DNA of 64,000 bases, taken from positions 1-64,000 of the forward strand of contig NZ_FNIX01000023.1 of NCBI RefSeq assembly GCF_900104175.1. The letters run 5' to 3'. The position numbers and the translations under genes were made by a program. Each line of letters begins with the position of its first letter. Position 1 is the stretch's first letter. This document shows, piece after piece, positions 34,910-43,377 of the stretch. The DNA comes from Lentzea jiangxiensis. Lineage in GTDB: Bacteria > Actinomycetota > Actinomycetes > Mycobacteriales > Pseudonocardiaceae. The notes beneath the pieces were generated by a model. That model did not search any database. It had not been told where the DNA came from and worked only from the letters and a program-made list of their open reading frames with translations.

Positions 34910-36260
34910 GTGCTCCCCGCGCACGCGGGGATGGTCCCGTGTTCCGCCCCAACCGGTGCAGTGCCGCCTTGTGCTCCCCGCGCACGCGGGGATGGTCCGC
35001 AGTCGGAGCAGAGTCCGGAGCGGGTGTAGTGGTGCTCCCCGCGCACGCGGGGATGGTCCGTGGGCGACCAGCCGGCAGAGGGCGTTGAGCGTGTGCTCCC
35101 CGCGCACGCGGGGATGGTCCCGAGGTGGACGGCGCGCCCTGCCCGGCGTGCTCCCCGCGCACGCGGGGATGGTCCCGGCAAGGGCTACCCCACGCTGCGC
35201 GAGGCATTGTGCTCCCCGCGCACGCGGGGATGGTCCGGGTCTGCTCGCCGAGATCCGCCAGGCCGGCCGGTGCTCCCCGCGCACGCGGGGATGGTCCCAG
35301 GCGGTGCTCGACGGGCGGGACATTGCCGGGGTGCTCCCCGCGCACGCGGGGATGGTCCCAGCAGGAAGGCGGCGGTGCCGCCGGGGATGTCGTGCTCCCC
35401 GCGCACGCGGGGATGGTCCCGTAACGCGGCACCGCTGGGTGCCACGTGCTATGTGCTCCCCGCGCACGCGGGGATGGTCCCGGCGACGCCGTGCGCTCGG
35501 CGAACTCGCGGCAGTGCTCCCCGCGCACGCGGGGATGGTCCATCGGGCCAGAAGGTTCGCGTGCTGACCGGGGAGTGCTCCCCGCGCACGCGGGGATGGT
35601 CCCTTGGGCAACATGCTCAACATAGAACGCATCTTGTGCTCCCCGCGCAGGCGGGGATGGTCCCTCGCTCCCGGCCTACACGCCCGGAAGCGCCGCGTGC
35701 TCCCCGCGCACGAGGGGATGGTCCCGCCTCTGCCTGGTCGTTACGCCGGCGTGTCTGGTGCTCCCCGCGCACGCGGGGATGGTCCGTTCGTGGGCCCGGT
35801 CGCGAAGACTGTCGGCGCGTGCTCCCCGCGCACGCGGGGATGCTCCCAGGCCGGTGAGGAACCCCGACACCGACATGCCGTGCTCCCCGCGCACGCGGGG
35901 ATGGTCCCTGGGGGTCCTCCTGGTCGAGCTTGTCCAGCTCGTGCTCCCCGCGCACGCGGGGATGGTCCGACACGGCACGCCGTCACACGCGTAGGTGCAG
36001 GGTGCTTCCCGCGCACGCGGGATAGTCCCGACGCGGAGAAGCTGGTCTCCTCGATCCGCAAGTGCTCCCCGTGACGCGAGGATGGTCCCAGGCCTCCGAG
36101 TTCGCGGGCTTCGAGGATGCCGTGCTCCCCACGCACGCCGGGGTGGTCCTCGCTGGCGCAGCTACCGGCGGGCGGTGGCCTCGTGTTCCCCGCGCACGCA
36201 GAGGTGGTCCGACCTCGCGCGCAAGGCCGACGTTGTCCACGCGTGCTCGCGGGGGTGGCC
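34910..36260 (+). CRISPR. CRISPR array 2, type I-E, 22 full repeats plus a truncated one
   Basis: A 28-bp repeat beginning GTGCTCCCCGCGC and ending GGGGATGGTCC recurs every 61 bp from 34910. It differs from the array 1 repeat at four positions (4, 12, 14, 22), leaving the stem unchanged. The interval 35121-35147 is a short 27-bp spacer. Repeats from 35636 on accumulate changes; those at 36002, 36062, 36122 and 36183 are strongly degenerate and 36243-36260 is a truncated copy. The trailer is thus on the right and the array points away from cas2. Confidence 0.97.
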
Positions 36261-36435
36261 GAGCTTCAACCGGTCGAGTCTGTGACGAACCCGCTGGGCG
36301 CGTCCCAGAGTGTGATCAGGTCAAAAATTAGGTCAGGCTGGTCGAGACTGAGCGATCACTGCTGCCCGCCTCAAGGTGCAGACGTCCGCTGGCCGGTCGA
36401 CCACCACGTGCTGACGCTTAAGTTCCCTCTCGCCC

Positions 36436-36639
36436 GTCATCGCCCGCCTCGGCGTTGACCACGGCGTTGACCACGGCTCCGGCCTGGGCACAGTCCGCTG
36501 GCCGGTCGAACGCAACTTCGCCTGCCTCAAAAGTCTCCGACGACTCCGCGTCCGCACCGAACGGCGAGCCGAGGTCTATCAGGCCATGCTCAGCCGCGCC
36601 TGCCCAATCATCTGCCTGCGCAAACTCATTCTGAGCTGA
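36436..36639 (+). pseudogene. IS5-type transposase, C-terminal remnant
   Basis: The frame VIARLGVDHGVDHGSGLGTV continues RWPVERNFACLKSLRRLRVR and ends CPIICLRKLILS with a stop at 36637-36639. This is the C-terminal DDE region (W-x-V-E-R-x-F) of an IS5-like transposase. A perfect 12-bp tandem duplication GGCGTTGACCAC (36451-36462, 36463-36474) adds four codons. The 5-prime part is missing; it lies just beyond the trailer of array 2, so an insertion may have ended the array. Confidence 0.65.
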
Positions 36640-36757
36640 TCACTGAGGCCGGTGGCGAGTGTGAACCCGACCAGTTGCACACTTCGGGCCCGAGAATGTC
36701 GGCCCGCCTCACGGCTGGGACGTGCGGCGCAGTCGGCGTTCAGGTAGCCCGTTCTGG

Positions 36758-37057
36758 TCAGATGCGACGCAGTGCCTCAAGGACGCGGTCCAGGAGCGCA
36801 AGATGCTCGTCGTCGGAGCGCTGTCCTTGCAGCGCGGCCCGGAGTGCCGCTGCGCGCTCTTGGTTGACGTCCAGTGGCTCAGCCAGAAGCCCTGCTATGT
36901 CGAGATTCCCCAAACAGGGCAGGTACTGCGTCAGCGCGTCGTGGTCGATGCCGCCACCGAGGGGGAACATCGGCCGCTGTCCTTGATGGTCGGGGTGACC
37001 TCCATGCGCATGAGAGGGTGGGCAGATGGCAGGCCAGCTACAGATCCAGCCAATCAA
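36758..37057 (-). CDS. Hypothetical short protein, weakly supported
   Basis: The C-terminal 70 codons (GGGIDHDALTQYLPCLGNLD, then a helical end RSDDEHLALLDRVLEALRRI) look natural, but the N-terminal part is Pro/His-rich and the start is unclear; Met at 36970 is a better guess than 37057. It would be downstream of the APH-like kinase on the same strand. No domain recognised. The remaining sequence from 36640 to 37228 shows nothing else I can support. Confidence 0.25.
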   Translation of the reverse strand: MIGWICSWPAICPPSHAHGGHPDHQGQRPMFPLGGGIDHDALTQYLPCLGNLDIAGLLAEPLDVNQERAAALRAALQGQRSDDEHLALLDRVLEALRRI

Positions 37058-37228
37058 AGGACTCCATCGAGACGAAGTGCAAGCTCAAGGCGGCCGTCTC
37101 GGCGAGCTGGCGGCCAGCGGTGCCAAACGACGCTCACCAGGTCTGCTGCACCTGATGGTCGCCACGTCGGAGATCCGTCCGTGTTGGCGGTCATCGTGGT
37201 GGGCCCGGTTCGGTGCGACCTGCCGACT

Positions 37229-38116
37229 CTATTCGGTCCTCCGCATCACGCTGGACAGAATCGGCTCGGCTTCGGTTCGCAGATGCGGTTCGAGCAGGTC
37301 CCAGTCGCTGCCTTCGCCCACGATCCAGAGGTAGCGGCAGATCGCGGACAGGAGAGCGAGATGGCCGCTGCGGGTGTGCAGTTCGGGCATGTTGCGGATC
37401 CGGCGGGCGGTTGCCGGATGGAGAAGGCTGTTGCAGTAGAGCGTGGCGAGGTCGTACCCGGCGAACATGGGACGCCAGCTCTCCCAGTCGAGGATGCACA
37501 TCTGCGGTCGGCGCAGATTGGCCCAGTGCAAGTCCGCGTGTGCGGTCGTCCAGCTTACATCCGCGAAGACGTCCTCGGACAACGTGATGCCGAAGTGGTG
37601 CTCGACGCCTCGGATGGTGGAGGCCACCGCGCCCAGCTCGTTGTGCCATTCCACCGGATGCGCCGCCAGCGCTGCCAGCGACCGGCGAAGGTCCTGCCAC
37701 CAGGTGTCGGACAGTCGGGGGGCGTCGTGCAGCACGCCGCCGGGGGCGACCGTCGTCCCCGGGGCGAGGGTCATCACCTCGCCCCGGAGACGGCGGCCCC
37801 GCAGGTACTCGTCGTTGTTCTGCCAGTCGTGCCACCGGAGAACCGCTGGTTTGGAGACGCCACGGATCGAGTTGGCGGCGACGTTGCCGTCCCAGCGGCA
37901 CACGGGCTCGTAGTCGGCGTCCTCCACCACGACCCTCAACCAGACGTCACCGTCCTGGTCGCGGGCGACTGCGCCCGAGGAGCGCATGTCGAAGGTGTTC
38001 ACCGACTCTCCGACCACGCTCACGTCCAGTGCAGTCGCTGCCGAGTCGAGCTGTGTGTCAAGCCAGACCCGTCGTCGCTCGACGGCTTTCTCGATCTCCA
38101 GGGCGTCCATGCTCAC
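37229..38116 (-). CDS. APH-like kinase of the cyclophane RiPP locus
   Basis: 295 residues. The catalytic loop reads TTAHADLHWANLRRP (H-A-D-L-H-x-x-N, Gly to Ala against the usual H-G-D) and the metal site is ILDWESW. Segment order matches the kinase at 14432-15256 (WLRVVVED, WDGNVAANS, SKPAVLRWHDW, EVMTLAPGT, LSDTWWQDLRR, YDLATL), so they are one subfamily. GTG 38116 overlaps the stop of the precursor peptide gene; ATG 38110 is the alternative. Being translationally coupled to a RiPP precursor and linked to a radical SAM gene, it may modify the peptide or a regulator. No such activity is established, so this is inference. Confidence 0.7.
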   Translation of the reverse strand: MSMDALEIEKAVERRRVWLDTQLDSAATALDVSVVGESVNTFDMRSSGAVARDQDGDVWLRVVVEDADYEPVCRWDGNVAANSIRGVSKPAVLRWHDWQNNDEYLRGRRLRGEVMTLAPGTTVAPGGVLHDAPRLSDTWWQDLRRSLAALAAHPVEWHNELGAVASTIRGVEHHFGITLSEDVFADVSWTTAHADLHWANLRRPQMCILDWESWRPMFAGYDLATLYCNSLLHPATARRIRNMPELHTRSGHLALLSAICRYLWIVGEGSDWDLLEPHLRTEAEPILSSVMRRTE

Positions 38117-38274
38117 TTCTTGTGGAACTCGCCTTCTTTACCCCAACTGCCGCCCTTGCGGCCCCAATCCACGCCGCCGGCCTTCACGCTCGTCGTGGTT
38201 CTGGCGGCCACGACCTGTGCCCACCCAGTGTCCCCGTTGGACACGACGCGCACCATTCGTTCCAAGACCGTCAT
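38113..38274 (-). CDS. Candidate cyclophane (triceptide-type) RiPP precursor peptide
   Basis: A 53-codon ORF whose ATG overlaps the radical SAM stop codon (ATGA) and whose TGA overlaps the kinase start. GGGAAGGGA upstream can act as ribosome site. The leader is MTVLERMVRVVSNGDTGWAQ onward; the C-terminal core is WGRKGGSWGKEGEFHKK with aromatic residues W37, W44 and F50 each followed two residues later by Arg or Lys (W-G-R, W-G-K, F-H-K). Aromatic-x-(basic) triplets are substrates of radical SAM/SPASM cyclophane synthases that join aromatic rings to a neighbouring side chain. It resembles multiple-cyclophane (AmcA-like) precursors by memory. The product is unknown. Confidence 0.65.
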   Translation of the reverse strand: MTVLERMVRVVSNGDTGWAQVVAARTTTSVKAGGVDWGRKGGSWGKEGEFHKK

Positions 38275-39373
38275 CTGCTTCCCTTCCCATGAAGTAGTTC
38301 GGCAAGCGCCAGGACAGGCGCTTGAACCGTATTTCGACAGTGATCGGTCTCGGTCGCGGCGAAGGTGCCGTGTTCGAAGAACCGATCACCCGCGTGCGCG
38401 CCCTGACAGAACGAGAAGAACTCACACGTCTGCTTGCAGGTGGCCAGCGCGGCCGTGAACTCCCGGACGTACAGAAGTTCTGCGGCGCGCTGCACGATCG
38501 TGGGCAGGTCGTCTTGCAGTACGTTGCCCGCGATGAAGTCGTCGTAGGCGGTGCTGCGAACCCCGAGCAGCTCCGGCGACAGCAGCACCACATCCCCGTT
38601 CCAGCCGATCGTCGGAATGGGGTCGTGCCGGGAGTCCGCATCGCGCTGCTCCTGTGTCAGGCCGAGGAACCCCCACAGGTTCGAGACCTCCCGCACGGTC
38701 ACGTCGGTGTTGCGGCGGCACCACTCGAACGTGTCACGCCAGAACCGGCGGGCGTGGTCGATCGAGGGTGTCTGTCCGTCGGAGTTCGCGCCTTCCTTGG
38801 CTTCGACGTTGAACCCGACCCACGAGGTGCCCAGCTCTCGCATGAAGTCCAGGACCTGCGCGGCCTGTCCGGTGCTGTTCTGGCTGACGACCGCCAGGAC
38901 AGTGAAAGGGATGCCGCGTCGTTTCAACGTCTCGATGCCTGCCATGGTCCGGTCGAACATCGGCCGGCCACCGCGGTCGACGCGATGGTGGTTGAGTTCA
39001 CGAGGTCCATCGATGCTCACGCCCACGCCGATCTCGTACTGCACGAACACGTCGCACCAGGCGTCGGTGATCGGCCTGCCACCGCCAGTCTGGACCTTGT
39101 GCCGCACGCGCCCGGCAGGCGCAGGGACTCGAAGGGCTGCAGCAACTCCACAAACCGCTCGAGCCCGACCGCCAACGGCTCGCCGCCGTGCCACACCACC
39201 TCGACCGGCTCCCACGACGCGGCGATGCCGTCCGCGATCGCGGTGGCCACCTGAGGCGTCATTTCTTGCTTGAGGTGCCGTTCGAGCAGGTAGCAGTAGG
39301 TGCAGTCCATCGGGCACAGCGTTGTGGGCTGGACGACGATGGTCTTGGGCTGTTCGGCCAACCACGGGGCCAT
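38271..39373 (-). pseudogene. Radical SAM/SPASM cyclophane-type peptide maturase, one frameshift
   Basis: ATG 39373, preceded by GGAGGAG, gives MAPWLAEQPKTIVVQPTTLC and the cluster motif CPMDCTYCY, then VVWHGGEPLAV. Near 39112-39124 one base is missing: the text continues in another frame as AGRVRHKVQT, DAWCDVFVQYEIGVGVSIDG and on to the end. The C-terminal SPASM-like cysteines (CKQTCEFFSFCQGA; ETDHC) are intact. Such enzymes use S-adenosylmethionine and Fe-S clusters to crosslink precursor peptides. With only one indel it is either a recent pseudogene or an assembly error; if the latter, the locus would be complete. Confidence 0.75.
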
Positions 39374-39504
39374 CGCTCCTCCGGTGCGTTATCGCGGACG
39401 TGACGCCGAGAGTTGAAAGCCGGGTTCGTTCGGGACGATTCAAATATGGTGTGGACGGCGACCACGCGGCAGATGACAGGCACGGACACGGGAGGACATC
39501 GATC

Positions 39505-40680
39505 ATGTCCGGCGACGCCGCTGCGACCGGCGACGGGAGGCGTCCGACGCCGAACCTCGTGCTGATCGGCCGACGGCAAGCCAAGGGGTGGGGGCGCGAC
39601 CGGCTCGCCAGGGAGTTCGAGCGGCTCGGTCGCCAACTGGACCTCACGACGCCTGAGCTGGGCGCCATGGCCAAGGCCATTTACCGGCACGAGACCGGCA
39701 GGGCCGCGGTGCGCGATGAGGTCTACATCCAGCTGTACTGCGCCGCGTTCGAGGCCACACCGCATGAGCTGTTCGGCACCCTCAGTGCGGGTGCGGCGAA
39801 CAGCCGGGTGTGCGGTCTCACGAGCCACAAGTTCGTGCCGGTGCACCTCGGCCTCGAACTGCTCTGCAGGCTCATCCGACGAGCGGATCTCGTACCCGGC
39901 TCGGTGCAATGGGCGGAGTGCCATGTCGGACAGGTCGACCATCCGGCCGGTCGCTGCGAGTTGTACGCGTTCCCATGGGGTGTCGCGGTCTTTCACCTGG
40001 CGGAGGAGCTGAGCGTTCCGAACATCGCCAGCCTGGCGATGTGGCGTCGGCAGACCTACCGGGAGACCCGGCAGTGGGCGACCGAGTGGCTGCGTGAGCG
40101 GACCGGCTCTGACACACCCATCGCGCACTACGTGCTGTCGGCCTACTGGCTGCACGAGTCACCGTGGAGTGGCCAAGAGCTCGACACCGCGATGCGGTTG
40201 TTGAGCATGCCGCGCGTCCTGCTCGACCGCGGAACGGACGACGCCGAGCCTTCCCTGCACCACGCGGAACTGGTGGAGCAGACCCTGCTACGCGAAGGAT
40301 TCCACGACAGCCGCATCGACGAGTTCGGCATCCGCGGCTTGTCCATCGGCTGCGCGAGCTGGGCAGGGCTCAGCTACTACCCACAGGCGACAGGACGAGC
40401 ACTCCAAGTCTCTGACCTGGTCGACTGCGAGCTGCTGGTCCAGGCGTTGTGGTGCTACTGCCACCGCGTGCACGAGCAGGTGGAACAAGGATGTGATCCA
40501 GTTGTTCCACCTGAGTACGGGTGGCGTTGGATTCGGGCGGTCAGGTCGCGGTTGACCATGACCAGGCCGCAGGAGACGGCGCAACACGCCGCGATGCGGC
40601 GGGCGGTGCTCGAGACCAGCGAGCTGGGCAAGCACCTGACGACCGCGCTGGAGCTGCTGCGAGACACGAGCGGAGAATGA
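39505..40680 (+). CDS. XRE-like regulator divergent from the RiPP locus
   Basis: 391 residues from ATG 39505 with GGAGGA nine bases upstream. The N-terminal part includes LVLIGRRQAKGWGRDRLARE and MAKAIYRHETGRAAVRDEVY, an actinobacterial helix-turn-helix type, then HELFGTL. The remaining 300 residues are helical with several Trp-rich segments (WGVAVFHLAEELSVPNIASL) and recall regulators that sit beside RiPP or lantibiotic genes. It is divergent from the radical SAM gene, so control of the peptide locus is plausible. Two enzymes follow on the same strand with 4-base spacing and a 4-base overlap. Confidence 0.65.
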   Translation: MSGDAAATGDGRRPTPNLVLIGRRQAKGWGRDRLAREFERLGRQLDLTTPELGAMAKAIYRHETGRAAVRDEVYIQLYCAAFEATPHELFGTLSAGAANSRVCGLTSHKFVPVHLGLELLCRLIRRADLVPGSVQWAECHVGQVDHPAGRCELYAFPWGVAVFHLAEELSVPNIASLAMWRRQTYRETRQWATEWLRERTGSDTPIAHYVLSAYWLHESPWSGQELDTAMRLLSMPRVLLDRGTDDAEPSLHHAELVEQTLLREGFHDSRIDEFGIRGLSIGCASWAGLSYYPQATGRALQVSDLVDCELLVQALWCYCHRVHEQVEQGCDPVVPPEYGWRWIRAVRSRLTMTRPQETAQHAAMRRAVLETSELGKHLTTALELLRDTSGE

Positions 40681-40684
40681 TCAG

Positions 40685-41239
40685 GTGGACCTTGCCCAGA
40701 GCGTGCTGGTCGTCGTCGATGTGCAGAACGGCTTCGTGTCCAGCAAGTCAGCGCCCATCGTTCCGCACGTGACCGACGTCGTGCGTCGCTGGGAACAAGC
40801 CGGCGGCGCGACCGTATTCACCCGATTCGTCAACCACCCCGGATCACCCTACGAGCGGCTGATCAACTGGTCGCGGATGCAGACCTCCCCCGAGATCGAC
40901 ATCGTCGACGACCTGGTCCCGGCCTTCCGGCGCGCGGTCACGGTGCTGGACAAGCCGATCTATTCGCTGTTCACCGAGCAAGGCGCCGCGACCGTGGCGC
41001 AACACGGCTGGACCGACATCGTGATCGTCGGGATCGCCACCGAGTCCTGCGTGCTCAAGACTGCCTGCGACGCGTTCGAACGTGGCCTGACCCCCTGGGT
41101 CGTCAAGGACGCGGTCTACAGCCACGCGGGACAGGAAGCACACGAGGCGGGCCTCCTCGTGACCAGCCGGTTCATCGGGCGCCGCCAGCTCATCGACGCC
41201 GAGGACCTCTTCTCGCACAAGCTGGTGACGACCTCGTGA
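40685..41239 (+). CDS. Isochorismatase-like cysteine hydrolase
   Basis: 184 residues. The catalytic triad of the family is visible: Asp in LVVVDVQNGFV, Lys in VLDKPIYS, and Cys in GIATESCVLKTACDAF, with a cis-peptide turn preceding the cysteine. Members hydrolyse isochorismate, nicotinamide or similar amides; the substrate is unknown. The GTG start follows the regulator stop by four bases and its own stop overlaps the next GTG, so it is the middle gene of a three-gene operon. Confidence 0.85.
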   Translation: MDLAQSVLVVVDVQNGFVSSKSAPIVPHVTDVVRRWEQAGGATVFTRFVNHPGSPYERLINWSRMQTSPEIDIVDDLVPAFRRAVTVLDKPIYSLFTEQGAATVAQHGWTDIVIVGIATESCVLKTACDAFERGLTPWVVKDAVYSHAGQEAHEAGLLVTSRFIGRRQLIDAEDLFSHKLVTTS

Positions 41240-41697
41240 CCCGGCCGGTAGCGGTGATGGACATCGACGGCACCGTGGCCGACGTCCGGCATCGCCTGCA
41301 CCTCCTCGACTCCGACTCGCCGACCAAGTGGGCGGACTTCTTCGACGCGGCCAACGACGACCCGGTGCTCCCGCACGGTGCCGAGCTGGCACACAAGCTG
41401 GCCGTCGACCACGACATCGTGTGGCTCACCGGCCGGCCGGTGCGGCTGGCCGAACTGACGCGTCGATGGCTCGCTGAACAAGGCCTGCCGCCGGGCAACC
41501 TGGTGATGCAACCGCACGGTGACAAGCGGCCAGCTCGTTTGGTGAAGCTCGAACGCGTTCTCGAGCTGCAACGGCAACACACGGTCGTTCTGGTCGTGGA
41601 CGACGATCCTCGCGTCGTCAGCCAGCTCAGGGAGGCCGGACTTCCTGTCCATCACGCCACCTGGGCGCCCTGGTCACCAGCACTGGGCAATCAGTAG
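41236..41697 (+). CDS. HAD-superfamily phosphatase-like protein
   Basis: 153 residues with the HAD motif I AVMDIDGTVADVRHRL (D-x-D-G-T), motif II threonine in DIVWLTGRP and a motif IV-like VVLVVDDDPRV. Similar small proteins resemble the 3-prime phosphatase domain of polynucleotide kinases or acid-phosphatase-like HADs, with WADFFDAANDDPVLP after motif I. GTG 41236 overlaps the hydrolase TGA. Substrate unknown. A GC-rich hairpin lies 115 bases after its stop. Confidence 0.8.
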   Translation: MTRPVAVMDIDGTVADVRHRLHLLDSDSPTKWADFFDAANDDPVLPHGAELAHKLAVDHDIVWLTGRPVRLAELTRRWLAEQGLPPGNLVMQPHGDKRPARLVKLERVLELQRQHTVVLVVDDDPRVVSQLREAGLPVHHATWAPWSPALGNQ

Positions 41698-41812
41698 ACC
41701 GCACCCAGAGCGGATGAGCTTTGCAGGTGTATGACCGCGAGGTTTTGCCCGCCCATCCGTGTAACTCTTGCCGGGGACCAGCAGTCGAGGCTTGCGCGAC
41801 CCGGCCCGTGAC

Positions 41813-41843
41813 GGCTCAGCCCGGTCATCTGCCGGGCCGAGCC
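41813..41843. terminator. GC-rich hairpin downstream of the HAD gene
   Basis: GGCTCAGCCCGG (41813-41824) pairs with CCGGGCCGAGCC (41832-41843) with one mismatch around a seven-base loop. It could end the 39505-41697 operon. The rest of 41698-42167 shows no supportable gene. Confidence 0.5.
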
Positions 41844-42167
41844 GAAGGCGTCAGGACGAAGCCTTGCCTGATCCAGCGCCGCTCACCCATGTTACGAACC
41901 CGCGACCAGACATCTTCGCGAAACTAGCCGGTCTTCGTCGGCGGGCCTTGAGTCGCGAACACTGATTTGGCCAGTGCCGAACCTAACCGCAACGTAGTCG
42001 CTCTCGGCCGGTGTATGAGGACTTGAACCATGGTGAAGTCGACGTCGTGAGCCGAGGCGCTTCTCGTCGCCGGCTCCCTCATCGCGAGCGCCGAGATCGG
42101 TCCACCGCCGAAGCCCGAATTCTAGGAAGTTCCGTGGAAGGGCACAGCTTCGCGATGAGGTGGAAGA

Positions 42168-43073
42168 TCAAAGGATCGACCACCTACGGTCGATCGAGTC
42201 TCCCATTTGAGCGATCCGTCGCTTGACCTCCGCAGCTTGGGGGGTTCCCGCTGCGGACTTCCGCGCGTTCGTTGTGATCATCCTCAGCTCGCGGAGATCC
42301 CTGAAGACCTCATAGTCCCTCCAGTCCCGGACATCACGCCCGTAGCGCTCGCAGAAGACGTCGTACTGCTCCTGAGGAAACCCGAATCTGCGGCAGTGGA
42401 CTTCGATCGTCACGAGGTCCCATTCCACCGGGCCGAAGACCGCGCTCTCCCAATCGCAGAGAACGGCGCCACGAACTTGCTTGTTCCATAATGTGTTGCG
42501 GTGTTGAGGGTCGCCATGGATGAGTCGATGCTCACCGTGCTCGGCCTGCTGCAGCCTAACGGTGATGTCGGTGAGGTACTCCTCCAGTCGACTCCGCTCG
42601 GCGTCGGAGACGATCTTGCTGGCGTCGATGGAGTGCCGGATCGCCCCCAGTGCATCCAGCCGTGGCAGGTCAACCGGTGCCGTTTTCAGCCTGTGCAAGC
42701 AGGAGAGCGGCTCGGCGATCTCGCTGGTCGGCACCTCATGGTCCTGGGGAAGAAAGCGCCAGAAGGTCACCGTGCAGCCGGCCAGATGCATCGGCTGCTC
42801 GACATCGAGCAACGGAACTGTGGGCACGTGTTCTTCGGCCAGCCAGCGCACCAGCCTGACTACCTCCTCGGTGTGCCGGATGCTGGGGCGCACGACCTTG
42901 ACGACCACGGGCGCTGTGACGAGGCGGTATACGGCGTTCGTCTGGTGTCGGAGGAGGATCATGCCCGTTGGGTCGAAGCCTGCCCGTCGGCATGCTTCGG
43001 CCGCGACGGGTTCGGTGCGATCGGGGTCGAACGTGGACTCGGTGAGGTGCGGAAGCTCGCGGATCGCCGCCAT
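42168..43073 (-). CDS. APH-family phosphotransferase
   Basis: About 301 residues from Met at 43073; in-frame codons up to 43211 run into a 51-bp palindrome and are rejected as the start. The catalytic loop is RLIHGDPQHRNTLW (H-G-D-x-x-x-x-N) and the metal site LCDWESAVFGPVEWDL. The N-lobe has NAVYRLVTAPVVVKVVRP with a normal lysine. It resembles the 11589 protein (both share the E-W-D-L segment and the C-terminal RDLRELRMI pattern) rather than the radical SAM-linked kinases. Substrate unknown. It is the first gene downstream of the lanthipeptide operon terminator. Confidence 0.75.
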   Translation of the reverse strand: MAAIRELPHLTESTFDPDRTEPVAAEACRRAGFDPTGMILLRHQTNAVYRLVTAPVVVKVVRPSIRHTEEVVRLVRWLAEEHVPTVPLLDVEQPMHLAGCTVTFWRFLPQDHEVPTSEIAEPLSCLHRLKTAPVDLPRLDALGAIRHSIDASKIVSDAERSRLEEYLTDITVRLQQAEHGEHRLIHGDPQHRNTLWNKQVRGAVLCDWESAVFGPVEWDLVTIEVHCRRFGFPQEQYDVFCERYGRDVRDWRDYEVFRDLRELRMITTNARKSAAGTPQAAEVKRRIAQMGDSIDRRWSIL

Positions 43074-43179
43074 CAGGCGCTGTTGCTCGTCGGTGCCACG
43101 AGCTCGCGGAGTTCGCTGACTGCGGGACGCTGCTACCGCTGCGTCGGGATCGCCTGCACAACGTCGGTCGCACGCGTGA

Positions 43180-43230
43180 GGGTCTGCTGCACGAGTAGGT
43201 GACACTGTCACCTACTCGTGCAGCAGACCC
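43180..43230. terminator. 51-bp perfect palindrome ending the lanthipeptide operon
   Basis: Bases 43180-43204 (starting GGGTCTGCTGCACGAG) are the exact reverse complement of 43206-43230, around a single C at 43205. A transcript of either strand would fold into a stem of over 20 bp. It lies 148 bases after the last gene of the minus-strand operon and before the APH gene, so a terminator is the simplest reading. Confidence 0.7.
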
Positions 43231-43377
43231 ATCCTCGACCCTGAGCGACTGCTCCGACGCGGTCGCTAGTCTGCTGGGCATCGTTGCGCCGACATGATCC
43301 CAGAGCGAAGTCGATATGCATGATCCTCTGGTCTTCAGCTCCAGTCGCCCGACGAGGGCGGCTGTGAAGTGGTGCGG

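Noticed and set aside
34743..36136. Long frames through array 2 rich in PRARGDG / HPRVRGEH
   Set aside because: Same reason: repeat-spacer translation artefacts.
36722..38458. 578-codon plus-strand frame across the kinase and precursor
   Set aside because: Antisense shadow; the minus strand holds the kinase, peptide and radical SAM genes.
43074..43211. N-terminal extension of the APH gene
   Set aside because: It would place the start inside the 51-bp palindrome; Met 43073 fits family length.
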